Assembly (NCBI GenBank): GCA_030141605.1
Contig: JAQGDQ010000388.1
Coordinates: forward strand, 157,075 to 221,074
DNA: 64,000 nucleotides
DNA from: Tubiluchus corallicola
Taxonomy: Eukaryota; Priapulida; Priapulimorpha; Priapulimorphida; Tubiluchidae
Direction: 5' to 3'
Below, in pieces: positions 12,501-64,000 of the stretch (position 1 is the first letter of the stretch; each line of letters starts with the position of its first letter). The notes under the pieces were generated by a model. The model had not been told where the DNA came from, did no database searches, and saw nothing but the letters and a program-made list of their open reading frames with translations. The position numbers and the translations under genes are program-made.

Positions 12501-13168
12501 AGAGCTGCCGACTGGTGGCGTGCTCTTTCACAGTTCAATTGTGCCACAGCGATCCTTTCTTGTGCCTGCAACAGCTGAATCATAACATCTTTTCTGTCTT
12601 TTTCTGGTACCATAGAAACCTCTTTTAAAGTTGGTAACTGAATGGGCGATTGACCTGTTGAGGACAGTTCTTGGTGTTTGGAAACACCCTGTACATTTTC
12701 ATGTGATGTGGTCTGGACGAAAGAAGGACCTAGCCCGCCAGCAACATTTGACAACAACGCTGCTGGGTTAGAAAATTGTGAAGTTGGTAGAAGCCATGGC
12801 TGTTCAAAGCCAGAGCCCTCAACTTGTTGAGTGACACCCTCCATATCATTAGTGTTAACAGTTAAACCTTCTGGTTTCAACACCTTACTGCGAACTGATT
12901 GCTCCGACACAACAGTAGATTCATCTTTACTCTCTGTTGTAACTTGTTCATCAACATTTAAAGTTTGGCCAATAGCTGCATTGTTAGGTAAAGCATCACC
13001 ATTATTCATATTCTCTGTGGTTTGATGTCCTAAAACTCTATGTATCATGTCATCTTTTAATGTGGAAGTTGGAACTTTGTCCCCATATTCCTTTAATATT
13101 TCTTGTAATTCAGATTTTGTAAAACTAGACAATTCTTCTAATGTGTATTGTTTGATTTTCCCTGACAT
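9548..13168 (-). CDS. gypsy Gag-protease-integrase polyprotein (1206 aa)
   Basis: One uninterrupted frame. Residues about 1-45 form a short helical N-terminus; about 240-410 is the capsid-like region. A CCHC zinc knuckle lies at C448-C451-H456-C461. The aspartic protease has D-S-G at 543-545. Integrase follows: the zinc-binding region with H778, H785, C815 and C818, then catalytic D848, D909 and E945 (35 residues between the last two), then a GPY-type motif near GHRGPYVV. No reverse transcriptase lies between protease and integrase. The stop comes where the RT region should begin. Acts in particle formation and integration. The frame is intact but the element lacks RT, so it could only move with help. 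Confidence 0.88.
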   Translation of the reverse strand: MSGKIKQYTLEELSSFTKSELQEILKEYGDKVPTSTLKDDMIHRVLGHQTTENMNNGDALPNNAAIGQTLNVDEQVTTESKDESTVVSEQSVRSKVLKPEGLTVNTNDMEGVTQQVEGSGFEQPWLLPTSQFSNPAALLSNVAGGLGPSFVQTTSHENVQGVSKHQELSSTGQSPIQLPTLKEVSMVPEKDRKDVMIQLLQAQERIAVAQLNCERARHQSAALGPSATSTNALDSAQSSRLPRVKIRNFSEAKDSIHSYLEYFEAAMISNGINETDYMANLAPSLSGRAAICYQQCPVSEMRNYGFVKKALIDTYVLSSDTYRERFRTLKRQPDETYRQFFVRVEKCAHDWLNAVGANTLKLVVQQIALEQIFNSMPPEMSIHLRTIEQGSYEHMAECADRYLAARSNKIFSFRNQYRAKGLQFQEKNGDNKQNTNTFIKGSDSNIRCFTCGLWGHRRADCAQAKFPQSRSEPLQNKNYSKNKPTLEKQPDRAARQYVGIRENTDSISSSDQCVNDDNKIPAHTKPFCFPVRVNGYDLTCQRDSGAHMSILHSKFVHPRQTIPGTSAKIRCIHGDVKSYQLAKVVVESDRISGWLTVCISNTAPIPFLLLGNDIETAYEPFPSSSNKLPDALLCDQSVSESDPGQSVSMGRNPQPTYVATRSQIARIEAETRRERELEDKLQMDAAPHSHQVEKNTLDYQKLLESNRQKLIQEQKDDISLRNIRDRAGTEAEAQAVGKGYYIRDDVLFYLGRERRGDTPHELLVVPKCRRREILHLAHDNPLAGHMGVKKTLHRILAEYTWPHLKRTVQQYCKTCLPCQKSSRVKTSERARLRPLPIPSVPFHTIGMDLIGPLGTSRTPSGNRYALVIVDHATRYPDCYPLSNIETTTVVKALLQFISRYGIPRQIITDKGTQFTSQMLRDLEKTLGVKGITTSPYHAQANGLVERYNQTLKHSILKLLHEKHPIPWDEMIPMLLFAYREVVQESLGYSPNELVFGFKVRGPLAAYRETQGFALPANTESIDEYVSKIINSIQEATDNAHSALHDAKIAQEKWFNNMASARTLEVGQKVMLLKPAKPGKLNRGHRGPYVVTDKISDVNYKIDMGGTGRKRKIRSFHINLLKPYHDREEQLILYNGRVSQCCFSSAVTDDDDICDVCVGSNPDNNEVLVYDRELSPSEVGQLPDYAFPPLAVATQSLEEVRTVSRMG

Positions 13169-14058
13169 ATTTATACTTGTACCATAGATTCAATATTTCA
13201 AATTGAAAAGAAAATTGTAAAATTTTTTGTAAATTTTTTCCCACCTTGTACAAGTTTAATTTTATGTAATTAAATTTTCGAGCCACCCTGTACTATGATA
13301 ATTAAAGTCGCACATTTGTTTATATATCGAGTTTGTGGACCACCCTGTACAAATCTATTACTGATAAAATGTGATCACCCTGTAAAGTTTCTTAGCAGGC
13401 AAATGTGGGCCACCCTGATCAAATTTATTACATTTAAAATGTGACCAACCTGTAAACGTTTTAGCAGGTGAATTGCGAACCAACTGTACTAGTTTACACT
13501 TGATTTGTGTTCAGGGTAATTTGCTTTAAGCAGCTGTGTAAAGCTCTACATAAACCAAAACATTTTAAATTATTATTGCACACGGTTATCAGTCTATACA
13601 AGAGCTCGGTTATTTCTCAGCAAACTGTAAAGTCAAGGTTAACGGCTGTGAAATTATTCTGAGAATTCTATCCCACAGCGCATAGCATATAACGTACAAC
13701 GCTGTTGAATAAAGAGCTTCCGTTAGTTGGAAAAATTTTCCACTCTTGAGTTTAAACTGTATACAGGTATTGGCAACTACCAGAAAATCAATGCTAATAT
13801 TAACGTGAAAACACCCCTATAAAAATATTACAGCTCAATCTAGCTGTTGAATTACCGTGCGCTCTTCATGTCTTCGAAAATGGGTCAACGCAGGTACAAG
13901 TCTGCTTATGAACGACCACACAATTTAAATAAACTGGCTTCTTTACACCAAACAGAAAGTATCACATTAGGGGAAATAATTATCTGATGAAAATATAACA
14001 AATTAGCAACATGAAGTGTTTACACTAAACACCTAAAAAAACTAGTGAGCAGATTTCT
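13169..14058 (-). other. gypsy 5' leader with an internal degenerate repeat
   Basis: Non-coding leader between the primer-binding site and the gag start. At 13240-13500 a degenerate unit containing ccaccctgtacaa and aaaatgtgaccaccctgtaaa recurs about four times at 60-80 bp spacing. Confidence 0.55.
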
Positions 14059-14076
14059 CCTAAAACGCTGCCACCA
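14059..14076 (-). promoter_or_regulatory. primer-binding-site candidate
   Basis: One base inside the 5' LTR, minus strand reads TGGTGGCAGCGTTTTAGG. TGG fits the CCA end of a tRNA. I cannot name the tRNA. Confidence 0.55.
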
Positions 14077-14077
14077 T

Positions 14078-15016
14078 TGTAACGTGCCGAGGGTTATTTG
14101 GTTTAAAACAAAATAACTACTGCCACTATTGTAACGTTTTGTAACCTATAACGCTATTACATTCCTAATTTTTATATAACGATCAGGAAAATATACCACA
14201 TGTATTTTCACGGGTTCGTCTGCTGTTTTTTTAAGGCTGTTTAGTTAAAAACAAAACAAGATGAAACATAAATTTTAAAGCTATAATTATTACAAAAGAA
14301 GAGTACAACAACAAGTCAACAATAAGAGCTCAAAATTACTATTAGTGGCTTGCTGTGAAAGCCCCCAAGGAAAGAAGAGGATAGGAAAAATGAATGCGCA
14401 TAACTTATCTGAATGTTCATGACGACGTTGTGCACAACTTGACGATCGTCCCACAATGACAACGCCGACGCCGGCAACATGACAATCCTCCATGAGCCAT
14501 AACAATGCAGATGACGATAGCTAATCCACAGCATCCAGCAACCCTCTTGTAGTCTACAACACGAACGTACCAACAGCTGACTGGAATGGAATAACATCAC
14601 ACTTCTGTGGCTTGACCAGCTCTTCAAACCATGCAACAGCAACAAGACTGAGAAAGACAGGCTATACAACAGGAACACTGTCCTTTTGGCCAAAACAACA
14701 CAGCTCAGCTCTCCATGGTAAAGAAGTTACACCACAGATCGTGTACCAGCCTTTCCAGACGAATACGTTAACTACAGGTATACTGGAACATGCCCACTGG
14801 TCAGATCAACAACTAACGTCTGTACCAGTGAAAAGTATCCACTCAACTGTCCAGAACAGGTATTGCTTTTTCTGCATAAGCAAACGAAGCACTCCAACAG
14901 GTAAGTACAAACCATTTTAAGTGACAGGGGTGAGGAGATGATGAAATGAAAGAACACATACAGCAGTGCAAGCCAAGCAAGCCATTTACTATCAAAATTA
15001 GCAACACGCACCTCAC
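14078..15016 (-). repeat. 5' LTR
   Basis: Pairs with 7629-8569. The outermost expected T of TGTGAGG is altered or lost at 15017, where the LTR abuts a truncated MITE copy. Confidence 0.86.
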
Positions 15017-15017
15017 T

Positions 15018-15395
15018 TTTCTGTCTAGAACCTAGTACTGCAATTGTAAGAAACTTTATATTGAAACTCCAATAGTAGCCGTGGAAGCTGTCATTTTGCT
15101 TCCAGTTTTTTCTGTTGCCAACCCCAGACCTTCGTCGAGGAGAGCCACCTACTGGATTTAAACGCAACTTCAGCACGTTCTTGTAAAGTCCATAGCAACC
15201 AACATTTGTACGGTTGCTAAGTGTTTTGTAGAAACGCGACAAAAAACAATGGCTGACTTTAACAAGTGATTTTCTCAAGATTAGGTTTTTCAGTGCAAAG
15301 CCTGCACCTCAACAAATGGAGATTCACGCTGTGTGAATAACCAGAAAAGCTTAATTGCAGGCTTATGGACGATTTTGCTATGCAAGCACACATAT
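15018..15395 (-). mobile_element. TIR element R3 (MITE), truncated copy 1
   Basis: Minus-orientation copy of the family at 31235-31858, 40885-41535 and others. The right terminus (15365-15395, ...gctatgcaagcacacat) is present; the other half is missing at the LTR junction. Confidence 0.7.
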
Positions 15396-15474
15396 TTGAG
15401 TAAATGGTTCAGTACCATAACAAACTATCACGTTTAGATAACACAAAAGCTAGACTAAGCAACACCAGACATAC

Positions 15475-58246
<42,772 letters not shown>

Positions 58247-58360
58247 CTATAAAGAAGTGAAAAACAAGTTAACGATGAGTAAGAAACGTGAAGCAGATCT
58301 GCCGTGTGTCAAAACTTAATGAGTCGTCTTCATGTCATAAACGGAAAAAACAGTTTAGTG

Positions 58361-58752
58361 ATTCAACCCACTGAGACGACCCATTATGTATCTGTTCAAC
58401 CCACTGAGACGACCCATTATGTAACTGTTCAACCCACTGAGATGACCCATTATGTATCTGTTCAACCCACTGAGACGACCCATTATGTAACTGTTCAACC
58501 CACTGAGATGACCCATTATGTAACTGTTCAACCCACTGAGACGACCCATTATGTAACTGTTCAACCCACTGAGATGACCCATTATGTAACTGTTCAAACT
58601 ACTGAGATGACCCATTATGTAACTGTTCAAACTACTGAGATGACCCATTATGTAACTGTTCAAACTACTGAGATGACCCATTATGTAACTGTTCAAACTA
58701 CTGAGATGACCCATTATGTAACTGTTCAAACTACTGAGATGACCCATTATGC
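58361..58752 (+). repeat. 33-bp minisatellite V, plus-oriented array (12 units)
   Basis: Unit gttcaacccactgagacgac + ccattatgtatct, with a ttcaaactactgagatgacc variant at the right. The same family, inverted, is at 62905-64000. Confidence 0.96.
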
Positions 58753-59345
58753 ACATATCGTATTCGCTTTGAAAGGAATTTCCGTTTGTTTTCATTTTAA
58801 ATCTCCCGCAATACTGTTCCGACGGCGCCATTACATGATGTCACTACGACACGTAAATCAGGGGAAGAAAAGGAAATGTTATATTATGACACAAAAAACG
58901 TTCCATGCAAATCTATATTACTTAGCGTTTCACTTACCTGCTGGAAAGACTTATGTAACCAGACTGATAAATTAAAATGTTTGTGCCAATTGGTAAAATG
59001 TCACTGACTCACCCTCCAGGGTGCGCCACTCACTAGCCAAAAACGCATTTTAAATCTTATTGACAAGAAACAGTAATTTAAAATTTTACTTAATTAGCAA
59101 CATGTATGCTACGAATGCTCTAATTATTTTTTCACACTTTACAAAATGTTATCAAAACTTGTTTCAAACGACCTATTATTAAAATGGCTGCGCCTAAGGG
59201 TCATCCTGGGAGTTTAAATTTACACGTTTTATACAGCGTTACGGCTGATGCAGGCCATGCATACGATAAGAAGTATGTAAGTGGTATAAAATTTTAAGAT
59301 GAATTTTTTAAGGTTTATATAAGTGGAGGGTTTTCGTGTGCTTTA
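58753..59345. repeat. dispersed repeat R2, copy abutting minisatellite V
   Basis: Begins in mid-element (catatcgtattcgctttgaa) exactly where the minisatellite stops. Otherwise parallel to 23455-24075. Confidence 0.65.
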
Positions 59346-59582
59346 AATTAAGCACAAGATTTGTTACACTTGCACCCAAGTGATGTGAATTTTCTATCCT
59401 GTTTGTAGAAAAGTATCAACAAAAGTTTATTCTAATTTATTTCAACAGCTTCAAGTCTCTATTTTGTTTCCATTTGAGATGTTGCGTCTGAAAATTTGCT
59501 GTTTTTGTGATGCTAATTGATTGTTAAGCATCTTTTGCGACTCGTATTGTTATTTTGGTTATTTTTAGCTGATGTTTTTCAG

Positions 59583-59719
59583 GCACTGTGAGTTCTTACG
59601 AACTAGACTGTACTGACAACAGTGGCGACACCTTTCAGCAAACGTTCGAGGTAGGAGACGAAGCTGTCACGAAACACAATGAGGCAACAGATTCAATTTG
59701 TGTCTTTCTCGATGGATTG
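59583..59719 (+). CDS. PKD-region exon A
   Basis: Acceptor tttttcag, donor gtacgt. TVSSYELDCTDNSGDTFQQT and on to CVFLDGL; the only open frame. Needs one base from an upstream exon. Confidence 0.75.
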
Positions 59720-62700
59720 GTACGTCACTGGGTCACTTAGTGCATCACATTTTTTTATTAATCCAGTATGGGTTCCAACATTGACAATTTTTCCATTCTC
59801 TTATAAAGGACAAGAAAAGGGGCTCCTGAAGTACATTTCAGAAAAATCGCCATAAAAAATTATATTACTTTATAGCAATTTTAAGCATATATCGTATTAA
59901 CGTTGAAAGGATTTTTTGTTTGTTTACATTTTAACTCTCCTGCAATACTGTTCCAACTGCGCCATTACATGACGTCACCTACACAAACAGAAATCGTGGA
60001 AAAAATCTTAAATTATGTTCCAAAAGACTTTCCATGCAAATCTATATTAATTTGCATTACTCTGATCTAGACTACGGCCAAATAATGTTGAAAACACCGG
60101 TTCTCGCCTGATCACCAAAGTTAAGCAATATAGAGCCTGGTTAGTACTTGGATGGGTGACCGCCTAGGAATACCAGGTGCTGTAGGCTTGCGGGATGGCC
60201 ACACTATATCTCGACACTAGGCGGAGGAGTTGCACAAGAGCCAACGGCTAGAGGGCGGAAGCGGTCAAGTGGAGGGGTTTTTGTGTTTTAAACAATAGCT
60301 GGTAAGCCATTGTACACGTGGATGCCGTTAAATTTTTCTAGGTTGGAGAAATTCAATGCCAGCTTATCGTGTCTAATCCGCTGCAAAACATTGTGATTGA
60401 TCCAGCCTGGAGCGAGCACGTCCAGCTCATATTCCACGTAAAGCAAGCTGCTGGAAGTTGTCACATTGTCGACGATGGAGCCGTCGTAAATGACGGTAGG
60501 AATTCTTATTCTTTATGAAAACCAATGTAAAAATTGGTCCTAGAAATGCGTTAACCAAAAAGGCTATGCTAAGTGCGAGCACATGTCTTTAGGTTGTACT
60601 GAAGCATATCGCAAAGCAGCGGCCGACCAGCAAGTGGCACCTGGCAATTGTTAGTATATGTAGTTTGTACTAGAGAGAAAAGAATTATGTAATAAATGTG
60701 AAAAAGGAAAAGTAAGGTAGGTCAGTAAGAACAGGATAGCGCTAAAAAACAGTTTGGAGAAAGAAGGTCATGGGAGTAGGTTTACATATTATAGTTTTAG
60801 TTTTTTGAGAGGTGATTATATTCTCATTTTTGCAGGAGTGTAATTATAATCATAAAATAGTTTGTATTAATGGAGAGAAATTTTGTATACGTATAGTTAT
60901 AATATTTTTCAAGGAATATGTTATGAAAGGAGTAAGGAAGACAAAAAACAAATACAAATACAGGTTTTTGGAGTCATCAGGAGGAACTTGGGAGTCGAGT
61001 TTCGGCTGCTTATTATTGGTCACTTCCTTATTATTGTCACTGCCAGCGGACACCGCTGTAGCCATAAAAACCACCACTGTCATTATATCGTTATATACAT
61101 ACTAATTTATTTAATAAGACTTTTTTAAGAGTTAAAGTTTCACAGAAACATGTGACACAACTGTCATTATATCGTTATGAACATTCCTAATTTATTTAAT
61201 AAGCTTTTTAAGGGTAAGACTTTCACAGAAACATGTGACTACAGTTTATCGTCCTTTAATTAGATCGATACTGGAACGCACCAACTCGGCATTAAGTTTC
61301 AAATTTGAAGTTTCCACTGTGCTTAATAAGTTCACTCAATGCATATTCACTCAAATATGTGTGCTACATCACAACTGAACCACATCAGAACTGAGAGGTA
61401 CAGGACCTGTGTTTGTACAATTTTCGTCATCTCCAAGTTGCAGGTGCTAATGCCCATGTCCATCCTGCATGTCCATGACACAGTCCAGGGATTACACCAT
61501 AAGTAACTCAACACTTATTGTTATGGTGGTCCAGATTGTTATTACCCGCATGTTACTTTGATAAACTCGCGTGATTGATCGAAAAACCAGCGGTAACGTT
61601 TTGTAAGTCTTTGGTGCGACTCGGTCGGGAGTTGAACCTATGACCGCCTGGGTGGGAAGCCAGCACACTACTATCGTGCTATACCAAACCAACTTATCTA
61701 AATGTTCAGATGAAGTTTGTCAAAGGTTTCTCTGGTCAATCTGAGAACAAGATAACAGACTTTGCTATTTGTTGTCTAAACATGACCCTCGTGAATCCGG
61801 CAGTGGTTAGCAACTGATGAACGCTTTTGTATTACAGGTGAACCAAAGTCAATAGGATTCGCGTGTGATGAGTACGGTTCTGGAAGCTGCGCTTGCTATG
61901 ATTGGGGTGACAGGTACCAGGAGTGCTATGGTTTAAAAGAAGACTGCCTTCAGAATCTTTTTGCTCAGCCAACAGGTGGATTGTCAAGTAAACGGAAGAA
62001 AAGAGAGACGGCTAGTACGTGTTTTATTTTTTTAAGTTGTTGTGAAATTGTTTTTATTCTGTCGTCTAAGTTCAAGTTGAAGCTAAAGTTCAAGTTCAAG
62101 TTTACGTTTTAGTTCAACTGCAAGTGCAAGTTCATGTTTAGGTTCATGTTCAAGTTTATGTTTATGTCCATGTTCATGTTCGAGTTCGAGTTCATGCTCA
62201 AGTTCATCTTCAAGTTCATCTTCGAGTTCATCTTCAAATTCAAGTTTAAGTTCATGTTCTTACATTCAGGTTCATGTTCATGTTCTTCAGTTCAAGTTCA
62301 TGTTGATAAGTTCAAGTTTAAATTCATGTTCTTCAGTTCAAGTTTAAGTTCATGTTCTTCAGTTCAAGTTCAAGTTCATGTTTTTAAGTTCAAGTTTAAG
62401 TTCATTACCTTATAATCTCCACTGTCTATAAGGTAATATTCTAGTGGGCTGTACATTGCGCGATAATAAAAGCCGGCAATTTATAAAAACTGACTGTTGC
62501 TACAAAACATTAAATCAAAAAGGTTTGAAATTTTATCAAACAGTTACAAGTAAAACTGAGAAATGTTTAAATTTATGTAAGTTATAAGTTAGAGATTTTC
62601 CATTTTTTCCACAGTGTTTAATGATCCGGTTTTGCACGACACTCCACTCAATGGTACCCTTGATTCAGCGCACATTTATACCGATCCGGGAAAGTACGAC

Positions 62701-62787
62701 GTAAAGCTGTGCCTGTGGAACTCTGTTTCATCCGTGTGCAAAACTCAATCCGTGGTCACTGGTGTATCTGACTGCAACCTTCCTCAA
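59583..62787 (+). CDS. PKD-repeat region exons, four exons, probably the inverted 5' part of the receptor
   Basis: Exons 59583-59719, 60342-60495, 61838-62014 and 62615-62787, GT/AG and in phase (641 bases, about 213 residues). A PKD-type fold is indicated by VSNPLQ, then YDWGD, then HIYTDPGKYDVKLCLWNSVS, the H-x-Y-x-x-x-G-x-Y-x-V strand of PKD domains. An insertion between the WGD and the strand carries SKRKKRET, a basic furin-like site. The first exon begins at an acceptor, so more coding sequence lies upstream; the last ends in phase 0 after CNLPQ, exactly the phase of the REJ exon at 58109-58246 on the other strand. Bounded by inverted copies of one minisatellite. Alternatively it is a separate gene continuing past 64 kb. 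Confidence 0.83.
59812..60060. repeat. dispersed repeat R2, 5' half
   Basis: Head (ctcctgaagtacatttcaga...) to ttccatgcaaatctatatta. A tail-like piece ggaggggtttttgtgtttta is at 60273, on the far side of the 5S element. Confidence 0.6.
60070..60268 (+). mobile_element. 5S rRNA-like sequence with conserved 3' flank (SINE3-like)
   Basis: 60070-60188 reads as nearly complete 5S rRNA: tgttgaaaacaccggttctc, gatcaccaaagttaagcaat, and the C box ttggatgggtgaccgcc intact. The following 80 bases (ggcggaggagttgcacaaga and on) are shared with the minus copy at 40380-40475, so the unit is larger than 5S. No T-run terminator follows the 5S end. Confidence 0.75.
60342..60495 (+). CDS. PKD-region exon B
   Basis: Acceptor tttctag, donor gtagga. 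VGEIQCQLIVSNPLQNIVID and on to VQLIFHVKQAAGSC, alternating strands typical of PKD repeats. Confidence 0.8.
60500..61590. other. intron sequence, nothing recognised
   Basis: A short direct repeat (cattatatcgttat...aatttatttaataag) at 61080 and 61164. The frames at 60812-61128 lack any family resemblance. Confidence 0.4.
61590..61695 (-). mobile_element. second tRNA-derived SINE-like sequence
   Basis: Minus strand has tggtatagcacgatagtagt and then ggttcaactcccgaccga (a B box), followed by ccaaagact as in SINE S1. Could also be a decayed tRNA gene. Confidence 0.5.
61838..62014 (+). CDS. PKD-region exon C with basic cleavage-like site
   Basis: Acceptor attacag, donor gtacgt. FACDEYGSGSCACYDWGDRY, then LSSKRKKRETA. 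W-G-D is the PKD turn. Confidence 0.78.
62065..62412. repeat. (TTCAAG/TTCATG)n hexamer tract
   Basis: Degenerate hexanucleotide repeat in the intron between PKD exons C and D. Confidence 0.9.
62615..62787 (+). CDS. PKD-region exon D
   Basis: Acceptor ttccacag, donor gtgagt. HIYTDPGKYDVKLCLWNSVS, then CKTQSVVTGVSDC, the closing strands of a PKD domain. Confidence 0.85.
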
Positions 62788-62904
62788 GTGAGTACCTCCA
62801 TTAGGGCACGTTCAGACCGTCGCGAGGAGTTTTGTTCCTGACAACAGACTCGCAAATGTGAACTGCTTTTGACAAAGTTTTCAAGTTTCAAGCTGTTTGT
62901 ACTT

Positions 62905-64000
62905 CTGATAATAGGTCGTCTTAGTAGTTTGAACAGATACATAATGCATCGTCTCAGTGGGTTGAACAGTTACATAATGGGTCGTCTCAGTAGTTTGAAC
63001 AGATACATAAGGGGTCGTCTCAGTAGTTTGAACAGATATATAATGGGTCGTCTCAGTAGTTTGAACAGATACATAATAGGTCGTCTCAGTAGTTTGAACA
63101 GATACATAATAGGTCGTTTCATTGGGTTGAACAGATACATAATGGGTCGTTTCAGTGGGTTGAACAGATACATAATGGGTCGTTTCAGTGGGTTGAACAG
63201 ATACATAATGGGTCGTTTCAGTGGGTTGAACAGATACATAATGGGTCGTCCCAGTGGGTTGAACAGATACATAATGGGTCATCTCAGTAGTTTGAACAGA
63301 TACATAATGGGTCGTCTCAGTAGTTTGAACAGATACATAAGGGGTCGTCTCAGTAGTTTGAACAGATATATAATGGGTCGTCTCAGTAGTTTGAACAGAT
63401 ACATAATAGGTCGTCTCAGTAGTTTGAACAGATACATAATGGGTCGTCTCAGTAGTTTGAACAGATACATAATGGGTCGTCTCAGTAGTTTGAACAGATA
63501 CATAATGGGTCGTCTCAGTAGTTTGAACAGATACATAATGGGTCGCGTCAGTGGGTTGAACAGATACATAATGGGTCATCTCAGTAGTTTGAACAGTTAC
63601 ATAATGGGTCATCTCAGTAGTTTGAACAGTTACATAATGGGTCGTCTCAGTGGGTTGAACAGATACATAATGCATCGTCTCAGTGGGTTGAACAGTTACA
63701 TAATGGGTCGTCTCAGTAGTTTGAACAGATACATAATGGGTCGCGTCAGTGGGTTGAACAGATACATAATGGGTCATCTCAGTAGTTTGAACAGTTACAT
63801 AATGGGTCATCTCAGTGGGTTGAACAGTTACATAATGGGTCGTCTCAGTGGGTTGAACAGATACATAATGGGTCATCTCAGTGGGTTGAACAGTTACATA
63901 ATGGGTCGTCTCAGTGGGTTGAACAGATACATAATGGGTCGTCTCAGTGGGTTGAACAGATACATAATGGGTCATCTCAGTAGTTTGAACAGTTACATAA
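62905..64000 (-). repeat. 33-bp minisatellite V, inverted array (33 or more units), runs off the window
   Basis: Reverse complement of the 58361-58752 unit: agtgggttgaacagatacat + aatgggtcgtctc. The long minus frame (VQTTETTHYVS repeats) is an artefact of the 33-bp period. Confidence 0.96.

Larger units (their letters stand above)
7629..15016 (-). mobile_element. Ty3/gypsy LTR retrotransposon, integrase-before-RNase H order, RT core deleted
   Basis: About 7.4 kb: two 0.94-kb LTRs, a primer-binding-site candidate, a gag-protease-integrase frame, an RNase H remnant in another frame and a purine tract before the 3' LTR. Integrase upstream of RT/RNase H is opposite to ordinary gypsy elements and matches the Gmr1-type clade, described as Ty3/gypsy elements with copia-like domain order. 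The LTRs differ at roughly two dozen sites by eye, so the insertion is not recent. I find no matching target duplication (gtgac on the left, ttttc on the right). Confidence 0.88.

Noticed and set aside
60070-60188. Functional single 5S rRNA gene
   Set aside because: Several changes from the conserved 5S sequence, no T-run terminator, and a 3' flank shared with a dispersed copy.
59583-62787. Independent plus-strand gene sharing a bidirectional promoter with the minus gene
   Set aside because: Both genes begin at internal acceptors and the 1.3 kb between them is repeat R2 and minisatellite, leaving no first exons. Kept only as an alternative to the inversion.
62881-63975. 364-codon minus frame of VQTTETTHYVS repeats, mucin-like
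   Set aside because: 33-bp minisatellite translation; the same array at 58361 is open in the opposite direction. Not flanked by exons on that strand.

Overview
This is intron-rich, repeat-laden animal DNA. Intron/exon structure, a polycystin-1/REJ-family receptor, the ribosome-assembly factor TSR2, Ty3/gypsy and LINE elements, MITEs and SINEs all point to a metazoan, most likely a marine invertebrate. I cannot name the phylum from sequence alone. Exons were found by hand translation of both strands, checking GT/AG sites and reading phase at every junction.

Layout. 1-6538 (minus): TSR2, a pre-rRNA-processing and eS26-chaperone protein, six exons visible, running off the left edge. 7629-15016 (minus): a Ty3/gypsy LTR retrotransposon with the uncommon order gag-protease-integrase-RNase H and its reverse-transcriptase core deleted. 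15475-58246 (minus): 26 exons of a polycystin-1/REJ-type receptor (1247 codons, every junction phase-compatible) encoding the REJ module, a long GAIN-like region, a GPS motif, the first transmembrane helix and a complete PLAT domain. 59583-62787 (plus): four further exons of PKD-repeat type on the OPPOSITE strand.

The most interesting signal is at 58.3-64 kb. The four plus-strand PKD exons lie between two arrays of the same 33-bp minisatellite in opposite orientations (58361-58752 and about 62905-64000). Flipping the enclosed segment puts those exons directly upstream of the REJ exons, in the right order, strand and phase, giving PKD-REJ-GPS-TM-PLAT as in known polycystin-1 proteins. This looks like an inversion between inverted minisatellites that split the gene, or an assembly inversion at the same place. 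At its other end the gene stops after PLAT: the channel-like transmembrane part is not in the window, and the retrotransposon and TSR2 occupy its place.

The receptor introns carry many unrelated minisatellites (33, 39, 40, about 46, 48 and 69 bp units), seven long GA/CT tracts, LINE fragments, two TIR element families, tRNA- and 5S-derived repeats, and several small duplications of splice sites. Most long open frames in the window are translations of these tandem repeats and are not genes.
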